Shown here piece by piece: positions 21,550 to 33,847 of a DNA stretch of 64,000 bases (position 1 is the stretch's first letter; every line of letters begins with the position of its first letter). The notes beneath the pieces were generated by a model. That model was not told the DNA's origin. It was given only the letters and a program-made list of their open reading frames with translations, and made no database searches. Both the position numbers and the translations under genes were made by a program. The DNA lies in NCBI GenBank assembly GCA_030280995.1, contig JASXTE010000014.1, positions 28,986,150-29,050,149 on the forward strand, given 5' to 3'. Source of the DNA: Hemileia vastatrix. Its lineage: Eukaryota > Basidiomycota > Pucciniomycetes > Pucciniales > Zaghouaniaceae.

Positions 21550-22965
21550 TCATCTTATCCATTTTTTAAACAAATCATTGAGTTCAGGATTTCGCCATCC
21601 AGGAATAGCTCGGATAGGTGCAGTTGGGGCTGGTTCTGGGCCTTCCTCGATATCAGAGATGCACCTAGTATCATGAAAAAGCACAACAAAACCTGGCACA
21701 TCACTGCAGAGATCTCTTGCTAACTTGTAGCGTGCACTAGCAATCTGAATTCCAACTAAATCAGCTTCATAATAACAAAAAGCAAAGTAAAATAAAAAAC
21801 TTACCTTGGTCCGATAACGTTTTACTTGTGCCCTTGCCCTCTTTTCAATCTTTTCTCTTGCTACCCTTTCCTCTTCTTGCCCAAACAACCTTATCATCTC
21901 CTTCCCCTTATTAACTACCCATTTCTCAATAACACATTGAGTGAACTGAAGCTTTGACTGATCGATTGTATTCAAGGTGGTGAGCCATCTGGTACAGTGG
22001 TCGCATACTATGCTTCCCATGACTTGATTCCAAGTTGATTCTGAAAAATCACGGCAAGTCCAATCAAACGCGAATTTCCGAAAACCTTTTTCTTGCAATT
22101 CACACTCTAAGTTTCTTTTGACAGAAAGTGGGATCGGTGCTCCTCCTTTTAGTCCTTGAGGCTCAGGTGCTGGAAAAAATTCGGGTAGTCGAATTTTGGA
22201 TCGCAAGAAGGCTATAGAATTGGTTATCAGAAATTGTCAATCAGCTGCAGAATTGGCACGGTTAGAAGATTGGACTTGGGTTAGGACAGTTTGAATTGGC
22301 TCCAATCTTTCCAATTTTCAATCTCCAAAGGTGTTGGGCTCGCAGGATATTTTGATATTTGTGTTGGTCCCCCCAGACAATACTTCAGAAAGTGGTAAAT
22401 ATTTCTATTTAGACTGTCCGAGCTCCTGGGAAAATCATTCCTTCTAACTAAGCCTCTTACAGCCCTTAACCCCCGTTCTCGCTCATGAGACTCTGCTGAA
22501 TTGAGTCTGTGGTAATCACTGATACCCATAATGATTGAGGGATTCACTAACAATTCAAATAAGTTAATTAAATTGGTTATTTTTCAATAAAAGAATACAC
22601 TACAAATTTGACTTACCTGCTCCACTTGTGCTTGCTCCTTGGTTAGGCTGAGCAGATGATGATTGGTCTCCGAAAAATTCCCTCAATACTTCACTAGCCC
22701 AATCTCTTCCTAGCTGATCAGCTTGCTGATTAGCACTTTCAGAAGCAGAAGGATGATTGGGATTAAAATTTCTCGGTTCTGAATGAGACTCTTGGCCTGG
22801 ATTGGGATTAGGTGGTGGGTTAGGATTAGGTGGTACAGATTGAGATGCATCTGGAGGTGGATCAGCAGAGGGTGGTGGAGGAGTATTTCCAGTATTAGTA
22901 TGTTGAGGCGGAAAACAATCAGAATCGGTTGGGTCAACAGACATCCCTTCAAAATTATCATCCAT
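21550..22965 (-). pseudogene. Gene X: repeat-associated fungal protein family, frameshifted
   Basis: Exon 1 (22965-22617) encodes an acidic start (MDDNFEGMSVDPTDSD) and a Pro/Asn-rich low-complexity region. A 70-bp intron (22547-22616) leads into exon 2 with GISDYHRLNS. Around 22285 the frame shifts by one, and a TGA follows near 22240. The downstream part (from about 22206) reads through PAPEPQGLKGG, KFAFDWTCRDF and a Lys/Arg-rich helix. A further 60-bp intron (21745-21804, GTAAGT..TTCAG) precedes the C-terminal SDIEEG and WRNPELNDLF segment. The layout parallels gene X' (27846-28967): structured core, basic helix, intron, then a SD-E/WR motif. I associate this layout from memory with a large repetitive gene family of rust and other basidiomycete genomes; function unknown. 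It lies 0.4 kb downstream of the transposase gene on the same strand. Confidence 0.55.
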
Positions 22966-23391
22966 AATGAACTGTAATAAAATAAAATAAAATAAAAATA
23001 ATCAGTTGTTAAAATTTATACCTATCAAAGCTAAAGTAAAAAAAGATACTATGTATATAGTCTTGTAAACGTGTATGTTCTCTTGTCGAAAAATAAAGTG
23101 AATAATATATAGCTATCAGCTAAAGTTGGAAGGTCAAACTATTTATAGTAGATGAATGAGCAAGAAGATCATTCATTAAGTAAAAATTTTATCATATTTC
23201 TCATTATCATGATTTTATTTCTTTCATTCTTACATTTAAGATAAAAATGACTCATTGAAAGCATGGGTTCTCTCGCAATAAAAGCAACCAAAGTAATTGT
23301 TCACTGGTTTATGATAAGGTAAGTTGGATGCATTGCATTTTTTAATCGAGCATTGAATTATTTCTTTCACCATTTACAAATATCACCAATC
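22966..23391. other. Spacer between gene X and the transposase gene
   Basis: AT-rich; should hold the gene X promoter and the 3' end of the transposase transcript. An intron may begin at about 23475 (GTGAGTG, ending TTTGTAG near 23395), so a last short transposase exon could extend here. Confidence 0.4.
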
Positions 23392-26300
23392 CTACAAATT
23401 TCCCGAATCCCAAATTAACACAAAGATGTTAGTCAACAGAAAATAAATTTGATTAATTTTTTCACTCACTACTGTCTGCAGTCCAATGGCAGTGACAACC
23501 TCGTCTTTGATTCCAAACATTCCTTTTTTGTGCTCGACAGTAGCTGCATGTCCAATTATTGCATCTTTCTTAATCACAATTTGAGTTGCTTTGGCTACTC
23601 TTACTAACCGACAATGCACTTGTGGGAAAAGCTCATAGGGATCCTTTGATGTTTCTTCTGGACGGAGCTCTTTGAAAGGACTTACTATTAAATATATTTG
23701 ATCAATCTCTTCCTTTGATCTGAAAAGATCATCAATTTGCCCAAACTGGCTATCTTTTCCATAGTAGAATTCAATTGTTGAATTAGCAATGTGTTGATGG
23801 TAACTAGTAAACCTCTTTCCATGTATCAATATGCTTGCTACATTTTCAACTACCCGATCCCCACTTTTCTCCGATGGTGTCAAAGCCCGTCTTGAAGTTT
23901 CTTTTCCCATTCGTGCCCTTACCCATTTAGTAAATAATGCCATACTTAGATGGATCCATTTGTTTTGTTTATCGAGATCAATATGGATTTTTTTAGTCTC
24001 ACATTGATCATTATCTTCAGCTTCACCAAGATCTAATACCCTAGACTTCCGATACCAATGTTTGAGCATTGTTAGCGGTATCTCTCCTGTGGTAAATATT
24101 AATAAATTAGCACAGCTGAGTTTTTAAATCATTGCTTACAAACATTACATACGTGGATGGTGATTGTTTGGAATTTCAGATAATATATGATTCACCCACT
24201 CTCCAGACCAAGTAGCTGTACCTGATGGTGGACCAAGACGCTTTATCATTTCAGGATAATGTTGAGTGATATGCAGATTTGGCTTTGCATTAATATTCTT
24301 CCAACCCTCTTCAAGGCACTCACGATACTCTAACAGAAATTGATCTAGATCTTTAAGCTCCTTAGTCTGTATATTTTTTAATGTCAAAAAATTGGTGATC
24401 GAGCATAATGTTACAAGTGACTTGAGAAGATAATATTCTCTTGGTTTATCAGCTGAGGAAGGTGAAGATTCAGATTCTTTAAATTTTTCAAACCAAAGGG
24501 GTATAAGTGACAAAGGGAAGTAGAGAGTATACATCATGTTCCATTCTGCTGCCTTGAGGGATCCTGCCTTTTTAGATCCTACTGATTTTGGAACTTGTGT
24601 TAGCCAGGAAGGTCTTCTTACTTGATCAATCATCTTCCATACAACCTGTAGCTCTGCTGCTGTTATTCGTGGATTACTACTACCTTCATTTTCTTTCTCC
24701 TTACCTTTCCTTTTATTTTCTTCATCTCTAGCTGTCTCATTTGATGAGTGAGATCCTTCACTCTGTGATATGCTAATGCTTCTTTGCCTTAAGTTATACA
24801 ATGAATTCCTACTGTCACTGCTGTGAGACTGTATTGAGGCCACATCGCTATATGGAGGAATAAATTTGGAGCTGGATGACCTACTCTGGCTTCTTGATCG
24901 ATTTGTTCCCAATCCTTCATTATCTAGTCCATGATGACTTGATGACTGTCTTGAACTCGTATGTCTTTGCCGCTTGTGCTGTCTCGTGTGTCCTGTATCA
25001 TCATCATCATTATTCGTGGTGCTTAAGCTACTTCTACGTTTTTTCGAATGTTTGTGCAGTGAAGTATCAGAAAAGAAATCATCATCTTCTTCTCTTACAT
25101 GCCAATTTTTATCCTTTTCCAGCTTTCTTTCTAGATCTTTTGCTGCATTTTGGATTTGAAAATAGCTTAGACTGTGATCTTTTAGGTTGCCAAGCATATG
25201 TGAATGCATAACATCAATTGAGCAATATTCAGTTGGACGCCAATATTCAAGGTTATTCAGCTCACTCCATCGTACCCCATGATTTTGAACAATTGATACA
25301 CGCTCCCAATGTGACTTAGAATTTTTCCACTTTGTTGCCCAGCACATATGATCCTCATGATTCCGTAATGAAAAATTTCCCACATTCTTTTCACTAATTT
25401 CATCTTTAGAGATATTACAGAAAGAGCAGAACATTTTTTCAGAGTGACTCGAAAAGCCAGCCAATTTTCGTATTGCAGGAATGTCACCTATCAAAGAGAA
25501 CAATGCAACTCTTAATTTCCGGCCTCGTGGATAAATATGTGTCTTTTCAATCAATATACCATCTCATAGAGTTTGTAGATCATTAACCAGTGGTTTTAGA
25601 AGGTGATTAAGCTGTTCACTTGTGGGTTCTGTTGGTCCAGGTATAATAGCATACAAAAAAAGATTTTCCATTTTGTATCTATCTTCTTGAGGTAGGTTCA
25701 TACACACCATCATAATATTGCCTACAGACTTCTGATGACCTCCAATCCTATTGCCACCAGGCCTAAACCAGTCGACATATAAAGTAAACATTAAGTTGCC
25801 TGAAGTTATCGTATATTAATCATCATTGCTATCCAGAGCTGGAGTGGTTATGGGAAAGTTTTTCCAAATTGAACCATCACAAACATCCTTCATCAAATCA
25901 CACTCTACACGTTCTGCCACAGGGGTTTTCTTCTCAATCAGAAGCTCAAATTTGAACAGTTTGATCTTTTCCTTAAGCCATTCGATAAAAGAATGGTGAT
26001 GAAATGTTTTAAGAGATAAGTATTTTACATGTTCTTGATGTTCCTCCATCAAATACAGCCTTTCATCACATTTAACTGCAATTTGTCCTGCTCCAAACAT
26101 TTTTAAATAGCACTTTGATGATGAAAGAAACGGTTGATTGCAACATAGTATAGATGGTTGAGATTCAGAGTTATACTCATAAAGAGCAAAGCATTTAGGA
26201 CAGCATGTTTTAGTGAAAAATGATTGATTGAGCTTTAATCGACTAAAAACTGTATCTATCGAGCGTGGGACCAGGCGGACAATGCTATCAGAATCCAGTA

Positions 26301-26770
26301 TTCCACTATCACCTAGAAGTTTTAGCTTCTTAATTTCTTCATCCAAAAATTGAGTACAACCTTCTTTGCTCAAATGATGAATCAGAGAAAGCTTTGCTGC
26401 CTGCCACATAATTATTTGGCTATACCGTTCCCCAAGATTTGAGTTTCTAGAGACTGTTGAAGATACTTCTGCCCCCAATAGCAACTGCCCCTATGTAATA
26501 AATCATTGAAGCATCATAAAGACTTTTATTCTCACATTGAACTATAGATATACAGCTTACTGTTTCTGCGGAGCTGGAACTTCCAATTTTAAGTGGATTG
26601 TTGGAAGAAATAACCATCTGGGCCTTCCTATTTCTTTCCTCTTGATGTTTTGCATAAGAATTAGAGCTTTTGAAAGCCATACCAACTTCAAAGGACCCAG
26701 AAGAAGTTTGATACTTTCTATTGACACATCCAAGATCTTGACATTGACATACATGAAAAAATGGAGGCAT
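23392..26770 (-). pseudogene. Tnp2-type CACTA transposase with two nonsense codons
   Basis: Exon 1 (26770-26561) encodes a Cys-rich start (CQCQDLGC) and the helix of a zinc-finger-like N-terminus. A 70-bp intron leads to exon 2 (26490-24153), and a 66-bp intron (GTATGT..CACAG) to exon 3 (24086-about 23392). Recognisable Tnp2 blocks are CCPKCFALYEYN, MFTLYVDWFRPGGN (first catalytic Asp region), IIPGPTEPT, ALFSLIGDIPAIRKLAGF, MFCSFCNI and EYCSIDVMHSHMLGNL (later catalytic Asp). The frame is closed by TAA at 25816-25818 and TGA at 25564-25566; both could arise by single transitions (CAA, TGG) and lie in otherwise conserved sequence. An Arg/Ser/Lys-rich low-complexity insert of about 130 residues splits the catalytic half. 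The product would cut and paste elements with CACTA-like ends, such as the MITE at 16262; this copy is presumably inactive. Confidence 0.8.
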
Positions 26771-27845
26771 TGTAATTGTGATAATTGTAGGAATAAGTTA
26801 GCTATTCGAAGTTACCGATTGAAGGTATTCCTTTTTTTGAAAGGCACTAGCTAATATAAGCTACATTTTTTTATCAAAAGAATATGATGGAATATGTGTT
26901 GAAATTATTTAAGTTTAAATGTTTAATTTTTAATCGGATAAATTATATATTAATTTAAAGTTATGCAGTCTACTTTATTTGTATTCTGTATACTCTCTGC
27001 ATTTGTACAACAATGCATGCATGTTTATCAGAATATTTTCTATCATAGAAAAAATTCTGTTGTACGCACAAGCATCTTAATTATTTTTCTATCAAATGCC
27101 TTCTGAGTTATATCTAACTACCCTATAATTATTTGATTTTGATAAAAATTCTTAGTTATGGACTATAAGAAAAGTAATCCATATTTTTAACATAATTTTT
27201 AAAAAATTACCCCAAAAATCAAAGTTAAACCCAAAAATAAGTTTAATATTTTGTAAAAAACAATCACAAACATATTTCTTTCTATTTGAAAATTGGTCTG
27301 TACTAGGTAGAATTTTCTATAAAGAAAAAAATCAAAAATACTCAAATAATAGATGCTACAAAAGTGTAAACCTTAAAGAATTACATAAAAGCTGAAACCT
27401 TGTATAACTTTTCATACATAAATGTGATGAAGTGACACTCTAGTCTATTTATTCAGGTTGAAAAAAATTACTCAATAGAATATGTATTACTATCATATTG
27501 GACCAAAAATAATTTTTTGGTAATCAAAAAATGAACATAGCCTCACATTTAACAAATTATTTTTGTGGAAGAATTTTTTGAAAAGAAAAAAAAATCCGTT
27601 TCTTAAATGAGTCTGCTTTTATCACATAATCATTCTCTTTATTTTATACCATTCCTTTTGAGTTCAAGTTGCATATAAAAATATAATTTATGCATATTAT
27701 AATTCCATAAAGTCGAAATATTTCTTATTCTTAATTGTTGAGATATTTCTCCTTGAATCAACTTTGATCATAAAGTTTTGGAGCTCAACAATTTATCCTT
27801 CCTCTTTGGTTAATTTAATTGAACACTTTCTTAATCTAATTATTT
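26771..27845. other. Divergent intergenic region between transposase and gene X'
   Basis: A head-to-head promoter region about 1.07 kb long, very AT-rich. No dyad copies with the GATC-centred core and no terminal repeats were seen. Regulation of the two flanking genes cannot be read from it. Confidence 0.45.
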
Positions 27846-28967
27846 ATGAACCCTAGTAGCTCTTACTTTCCTCATGGAAACCTGCCCACAAACACAAGAA
27901 CACTTAATAGAATTTTTAATGAGACTTTGCCTCCATTCAATTCTCACTTTTGTAGATCTATACACAATTTTTGTCGTTCACTTTTGGATATGTCACCAGA
28001 ATCAAATGGATGGAAACAAAACCCTACTGAAGAGCAATTAGACAGATTTTCATCATTCGACATGAATTCTTGCAACATTGCCTTTGAACTACCTCATCCA
28101 GAATCAAATTCAGCGGTTTCGGAAAAGTTTCCACCAATTTTCCGTGAATCTTTTATTGAGCACCTTCGCATGTGTGGTTTCCCAGGATCAACTTTTGCTT
28201 GGAACCTAGATTGGTTTGACAAATGGAACCAGGTCTTGGCAAATATTCTCATTAAACACTGGGACAATGCCTTAAAAACCAATAATTTGATTGCATATCC
28301 AATTGACTCAACTCAAATTAGCTTCTCAAATCAAATAGGAGTTCTTCACCGTTGGTTTTTAGGTCATGCTGATAGATTAAGACTTGGGAAGGATTCTCAT
28401 AGCTCTCAAGAAATAATCAAAGTGAGAAAGCATAAATATAGAATAAAAAAAAAAGTATGAAAATCCCTTTTTTTTCAACCGTTTTTATTTATGACCTTTA
28501 TTTCAAATAACAAAGATTCTTAGAATTCAGTTAACCGAACTAAACTTCTTAAACAACTTCCACATTGTGAAACTTATCACAACCTTTTCACAAACATCAA
28601 GTGTTGTTCAGACACCGAAATTGATAATGATGGATTGTTAAGACGTATCTTAATGCAATGGAGGTCTGAAGATTTTTCTAAAGTTGCACAATATCTTGAC
28701 CAACAACACTTTGATATTCGAGATAATTCAATCTACTCTGGAAGTGTGCTAAAGGACTTGGCCTTGTACAAAAGAATCAGTTTGGTTTCAACATTATCCC
28801 CTAACCTTAATCCTTCTCATGTCCCCCGGGGTTCGCCGAATGACTGTTATTCTCCCTTATATCTTGCATCTCTAAATCCTCAACAACTCAGACTTTTAAA
28901 TCCTCAAAATCCCATAAATTTACCTGCTCTCCTTGAAATTCTTTCTTCCTCTAATGTGAGTGATTGA
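27846..28967 (+). CDS. Gene X': intact two-exon member of the X family
   Basis: Exon 1 27846-28454 and exon 2 28524-28967 are joined by a 69-bp intron (GTATGA..TTCTTAG) in phase 0, giving about 350 residues. The start MNPSSSYFPHG is the first ATG of an open frame. The order of segments matches gene X: a central core (FAWNLDWFDKWNQVLANIL), a basic helix ending RKHKYRIKKK at the exon junction, then KCCSDTEIDNDG, WRSEDFSKVAQYLDQQH and a C-terminal HVPRGSPNDCY block. The last segment recalls, from memory, a RGLPxxxY-type motif in repetitive basidiomycete proteins. No catalytic motif or membrane segment is evident. It is one of very few uninterrupted genes in this cluster and is convergent with the SNF2 gene only 130 bp away. 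Function unknown. Confidence 0.7.
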
Positions 28968-29099
28968 CAAACTCCCTTAATAATAGGTTTGCACACTCAT
29001 ACTCCTCATTTCCACTGTTTGGGACACTTAGCCTTGAAAACAAAAACATAATTTTAATGATTACTATTATCATTAAAATTTATAGAAATGAAATTTGGC

Positions 29100-31379
29100 T
29101 TACATTGTTAGCTCCATTTTTTTCCTTTGAATCTTATACATGCTGAATTCTATACTTCCTTGTACAAAATAATTCAAAACATTTACTTCATTTTGCTGCC
29201 CCATTCTATACAGCCGATCAACAGCCTGTTGCTCAACTGCTGGATTCCAATTTGGCTCCTATTTCAACATTGAACATATAAAAAATTTAATATTTTTGTT
29301 CTTAATATGAAATAAAAGACATTGAGCTCACCATTATATATACATTTTGAGCACACCTGAGATCTATACCCACTCCTTCAGCCTGAATTGTTCCAAACAA
29401 AACTTGGCAATTTTTATTAAAATGGAATTCATGCATATTTTTGTCTCGCTTTGTCCGGCTGAGTTCACCCGTAAGCTGGGTATACCTAATATTGTGGTCA
29501 TCTAAAGCCATTTTTATTCTATTTTGAAATATTAGAAAATTGTTTTTAATAAGCCAACACAATTTTGTAAAACAATTCATTATAGAATCACTTACATCTG
29601 CAAAAAGTCTGCAAAGTTGGAGAATATAACAGCTTTTGGAAAATTTATATCCCTTTCACCAGACAAAAAGTTTTTTAAGTGGCTTATAAGATGACAAATC
29701 TTTGCGGAATGCTGCCAGGTGAAATCAAAAGTTGGAGTTTCATCCAGATTTTCGTAGATTGGATGGTTGCAGAATTTTCTTAAAATCATCAGCTCTCTTA
29801 GAAACTCAGATGAGTCCCAAGGGAAGTCAGTGCTTCTGGAGGGCCCATATTGCTCAGTGATTCCTTCTTGAAGCACATCAAGTTTAGACCTCCATGGATC
29901 TGCTAATTGAACCGATATCCCCCTTTGAATCTTTTTTGGAAGAGACAAAATTGCATCCTTTGTTCTACGTAGGCTTATGACTTTCATTAAGTGATTGATT
30001 GATTTAATAGAATTAGCCTTTCCTTTTTGCAAACCTGGAAAAAGGAAATTCTTCCATAACCAGTCTTCTTGCCAATTTTCGATTCTAAGAAAAAATATGA
30101 GACTTTGAAGGTCAGTGGGCCTGTTCTGAAGTGGAGTTCCAGTCAAGCATAGTCGGTGTTGGGATTCCAAGTCAAATATTGTTTGAGCCCTCTGCGAGTA
30201 AGGATTTTTAATGTAACTAAAAGAATATTTATAAAAATTGATTATAAAAATTAAGTTTTAAGTTTTAGATATAGAAATGGGCACTAACTGAGCTTCATCT
30301 AAAACAATTCTATACCAAAAGAGCATTTGAGTCACCAGTATATTTTTTTGGCTTTGATTTTTTGACATCGTTGGGCTAGCTATTTCATAGGTTGTTAAAA
30401 CAATAGCAGTGTCCTGTAGCTCATTGACATTAGTATTTTGACAATCCTTCCCATAAAGAACCTTGAAAGGAAGCGCATTATCTTCAAAGTGCACACTTAT
30501 TTCATTGATCCAATTTGATAGTGTTGCCAGGGGGCATATAATCAGTGTGGCTGAACTCCAATTAATACCTTCTTGATTTTCTGATACCTGGAATTGTCTT
30601 GCTTCACCTTGAGTTGCACTTAAAAGAGAAAGAGTTGAAAGTGTCTATCCCAAACCCATATCATCAGCAAGTATTGACCCGTTTCCTTCAGGCGTTAATT
30701 GATTGTTATGAAACTGATCTTTATAGTCATCGAATCCAGTTCTAAGCCAATGGTTGTCCTGGTGCCTCCACATGATATCCAACTTTTCCTTTAACATTCA
30801 TTCATTGTCAATCATAAAATTTATTGCTTGAAGTTGATGTGTTTTGAGAACTGTTTTGATTCCTTGGATAAGTTGATCAGCTTTCCAATCTTGAGTACTC
30901 TGAGATATTTGGAAAGAGCCTTCAAAAATTACATGCGGGATATTAAAAAAGATAGTGGAGTCGTAGTTCAGGATTGGACATAAATCGATTTGTGCAGAAG
31001 AAAATGCTTCTTTAGCAAGACTGATTAGTGTACTTGAAGAAAAGAGGCATCCACAAAGTTGATACTGATTACCAAAAACTGGAACCAAGTAAGCATGAAA
31101 ATAGAAAGGCTTCATAGGATTCAAGGCACTTCTTTGGTTTAAATGGTGAGATCCAGAGCCAATGTCACCCAATAGTGGTCCAATGTGCTGACTCTGCACT
31201 TGAGAAAGATTACCGACAAGGGTTGGTTTTCTTTCTTCAAATAGTCCAAAAATATGAACATTTGAATGGCCTCGCTGTAAAATTGTGGGGGTCGGTGAGT
31301 TTTGAAATCTTGAAATTACATTCATATAAATTTGATTGATTGTTATTGAGAACTGTCCAACACATCTGAGACTTGACAT
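29100..31379 (-). pseudogene. SNF2-family helicase/ATPase with a stop at the Walker-A lysine
   Basis: Reads ILADDMGLG-stop-TLSTL where motif I should be GLGKT, so the ATP-binding lysine codon is TAG (30645-30647). A TGA at 30798-30800 lies about 50 codons earlier. Otherwise the frame is well preserved. Motif II DEAH is created by splicing (LDEA, intron, H-YIKNP), motif III region is LCLTGTPLQN, and the C-terminal lobe shows LSRTKRDK, GTIQAEGVGIDL (motif V) and QQAVDRLYRMGQ (motif VI). Introns of roughly 50-90 bp fall after DEA, after FADFLQ and after NVYIM. The final stop is at 29100-29102. The intact form would be a nucleosome remodeller or translocase of the Rad5/HLTF-like SNF2 group; the N-terminal 190 residues are unrecognised. 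The 3' end faces gene X'. Confidence 0.8.
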
Positions 31380-32040
31380 ATTAAGTAAGAATAGTATCTG
31401 AAGATAGTGGTTGTTAAAAGATGAATTGAAGCAAAAAATGAAGAATCAGTTTTGAATAAAATGACAAAATAACTTTTTAGCATATGCTATGCTAAGCTCA
31501 TAATTCTTTCACATGTATTATTATTATCTTTTTAATAAATATTGGAAGTAAATCAATGATAACTGAAATGAATAATATGGCTTAAAAATAAATCTTGAGC
31601 CTATAGAGTAAATTTTGGTTTGTGGAGGAAGAAAAATTTTCTCAATAAAAATGTGCTTTATTGTTACATTATAATCACAAAATAGAATAATTTCACTCTT
31701 ATTACACTTATTTATGTTTCTGTCTAATAGTAAAATGCTTTAGATGTCAGTTCAAAATCCAAATTGAAACTACTACCTAGAACGATGTCTTGATACTAAC
31801 ATACTTTTTGTAAGTCTTTGGAAAGACACTTATGGTGATCTCAATAATATTAAAATTGATTTGAATTGTATGTTTTATCAAATATCTATGTAGTCTAGTG
31901 TAATAATTGAGATACTACAGTTTAACCTTCTGTTACCAACTTGGCAAGAAAATATATGTAGATATTCTTAGAACGAATATCAAATTTTGTTTTCCACAAG
32001 ATGGGAAAGTGAATATTATGATATGTTAAGTGATATGTTC
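31380..32040. other. AT-rich upstream region of the SNF2 gene
   Basis: No gene, terminal repeat or hairpin recognised. It should contain the promoter of the minus-strand SNF2 gene. Confidence 0.4.
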
Positions 32041-32275
32041 AAGCTTTGCTCAATCTGTGCTCAGCTCAAAATCAAAGTAATCACCAAGCTCCAAGAAACG
32101 TGTGATTGAGTTTGGTTGAACCTATGTCTAACTGATTACCAAATCTTTGTCCAATTAATTTAAATCTGGTTTCACAATGAACTCCCAACAGCCTTCCAAC
32201 AGCTTTCCAACCACTTCCCATCATTTTTAAATGAGGGGTATTGCTAGCAATACCCCCCCAAATTTTCTGTGGTGA
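32041..32275. mobile_element. Isolated right end of a CACTA-type element
   Basis: Read inward from 32275 on the minus strand: CACCACAGAAAATTT, a G run, then a perfect 22-bp palindrome (32235-32256) centred on TTGCTAGCAA. The same arrangement occurs facing the other way at 57437. Subterminal DNA contains GCTCAATCTGTG, resembling the MITE at 16262. AAT follows the end at 32276. No matching left end was found to the left in this window, so the element is truncated or its partner has decayed. It could have been the right border of an element carrying the transposase cluster, but nothing proves that. Confidence 0.65.
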
Positions 32276-32694
32276 ATGATGCCCCAAAATAGCAGTTACA
32301 CATGCACATCAACACAAAGATTATCCAATAACTAAATAAGAATCATATCACAACCTAAAATACAAGAATAACATGGGCTAATAAATTTATCAAAAGAAGG
32401 TAACAAAACAAAAAGAGAGTATATGGGTTGTGGTACACATCTTTCAGGAATGCAGAAAATGTCTTAGGAGCACAGATGGTGTCTTGGTTCTCAGGAAGTG
32501 CAACAATAGGGTTTTTATGATGGATGGTTACTGAAGCACAACAGATGGGGTCTTCAAAAGCGCAGAAAGACTAGTCCCTCCACACTCAGTTTTTTTTTAG
32601 CATGGTTTGGGAGAAACATCCCATGTCAAGTAGAGAAGTACATATTAGTCTAAAGACAAAGAGAAAATTATGTACTTGGAGATAACACATCTAG

Positions 32695-33285
32695 CGCTGT
32701 TGACAATCCTATAGTAATAGCTATAGGCCTTGACCAAGGGAGTTGGAGTAAAACTGGAGAGAAAAACCCTTGTCCCTTTAAGAAATACCAGGTGAGATTT
32801 ATTTGCTACAGAAAATTAGAGACTGTTACTCTACCCCTTCTAAAAACTTCTTGACTGTTTAAAAAGTCAAGAAAGTAGCCTAGATAGACCACAGACCAAA
32901 GAGAACCTGAAATGCAGAAAGATCCACACCAGAAAAACAAAACACTGAGCACTTGTTGCACAGAAAACAGCAATAATACTTGATGAAGGTTGCAAAGCTA
33001 CACCAGAGAAACCAGTTTCCAAATTTGACTTAAATGAAGAACTAAACTTGCAACAAATGCAGCCAATTGTGGCCAAAAAAAAGTGAAAACTGAGTGAGAA
33101 AAAATGATATAATTACCAGATGGATGTATGATAATTAAAGTTGCCCCAAGCTGTCTTATTCAGTATGTACACCAAGACCACCTATCTAAAAATCCATGCA
33201 CAGCAACTAATTTGGCACTTTTGACAGCCCAATTGAATAAAAACCCTCTAGAAATGCTCCTCAGCCTTCTTTAACCAAGGCAGGC
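32695..33285. repeat. Dispersed 0.6-kb noncoding repeat, copy 2
   Basis: Second copy of the repeat at 9238-9840, starting GACAATCCTATAGTAATAGC and ending near CAAGGCAG. Unlike copy 1 it is not interrupted at its end and runs on into different sequence. It is probably the leader of a degenerate retroelement continuing to the right. The flanking stretches 32276-32694 and 33286-33847 contain no supported gene. Confidence 0.6.
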
Positions 33286-33847
33286 CGACCTCCCTGAAGC
33301 CAGAAAACCACCAAAAACATCCAATAAAGCCCAAAATACTTAGAAAAATCCACCACAACTACTAAAACCCTTAAAACACAAAATTAAGCTATGAAAACAT
33401 TGGGAAATAAAATATAGAGCCAAATTAGCTCTACTTAATGGTACTAAGCACTTAACCCTAAGACTTAAGGTTAGCCCATAAAACACAAAAAAAAAATTAA
33501 ACAGCTATCTTTTAGATATGAAAAGTGAGCAAATGACCCCTTAAAACTTAGAATATGAAAAATTTCAAATAGACATCAAATATAGAGAAACTCTAGAGCT
33601 ATCCAATGGTAGTACCCACATACTCATAGTCCCAAAATTCACTAAATAAAACCAAAATATCCCCTAATTCTTTGCCAATGTCAATTAAGACTTAAAAAGC
33701 AGTGCCAAACAGACCAAAAAAGGACTCTGCCAATTTTGGAAGAGCACACCCTCCCTCCAATTAAGAATGTCCACATTCTCCTTCATCAGATCCACCATGT
33801 TCAGCTATCTTTTGAAATCTGTCTCTGACATGGGCCCTTGCCAATAA

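Noticed and set aside
22710..22977. ORFs on both strands over gene X exon 1
   Set aside because: Alternative frames of a Pro/Asn-rich repetitive coding region; only the minus-strand MDDNFEG frame joins to a downstream exon.
24876..25211. Plus-strand ORFs inside the transposase region
   Set aside because: They lie opposite the low-complexity Ser/Arg insert of the Tnp2 gene and show no motif of their own.
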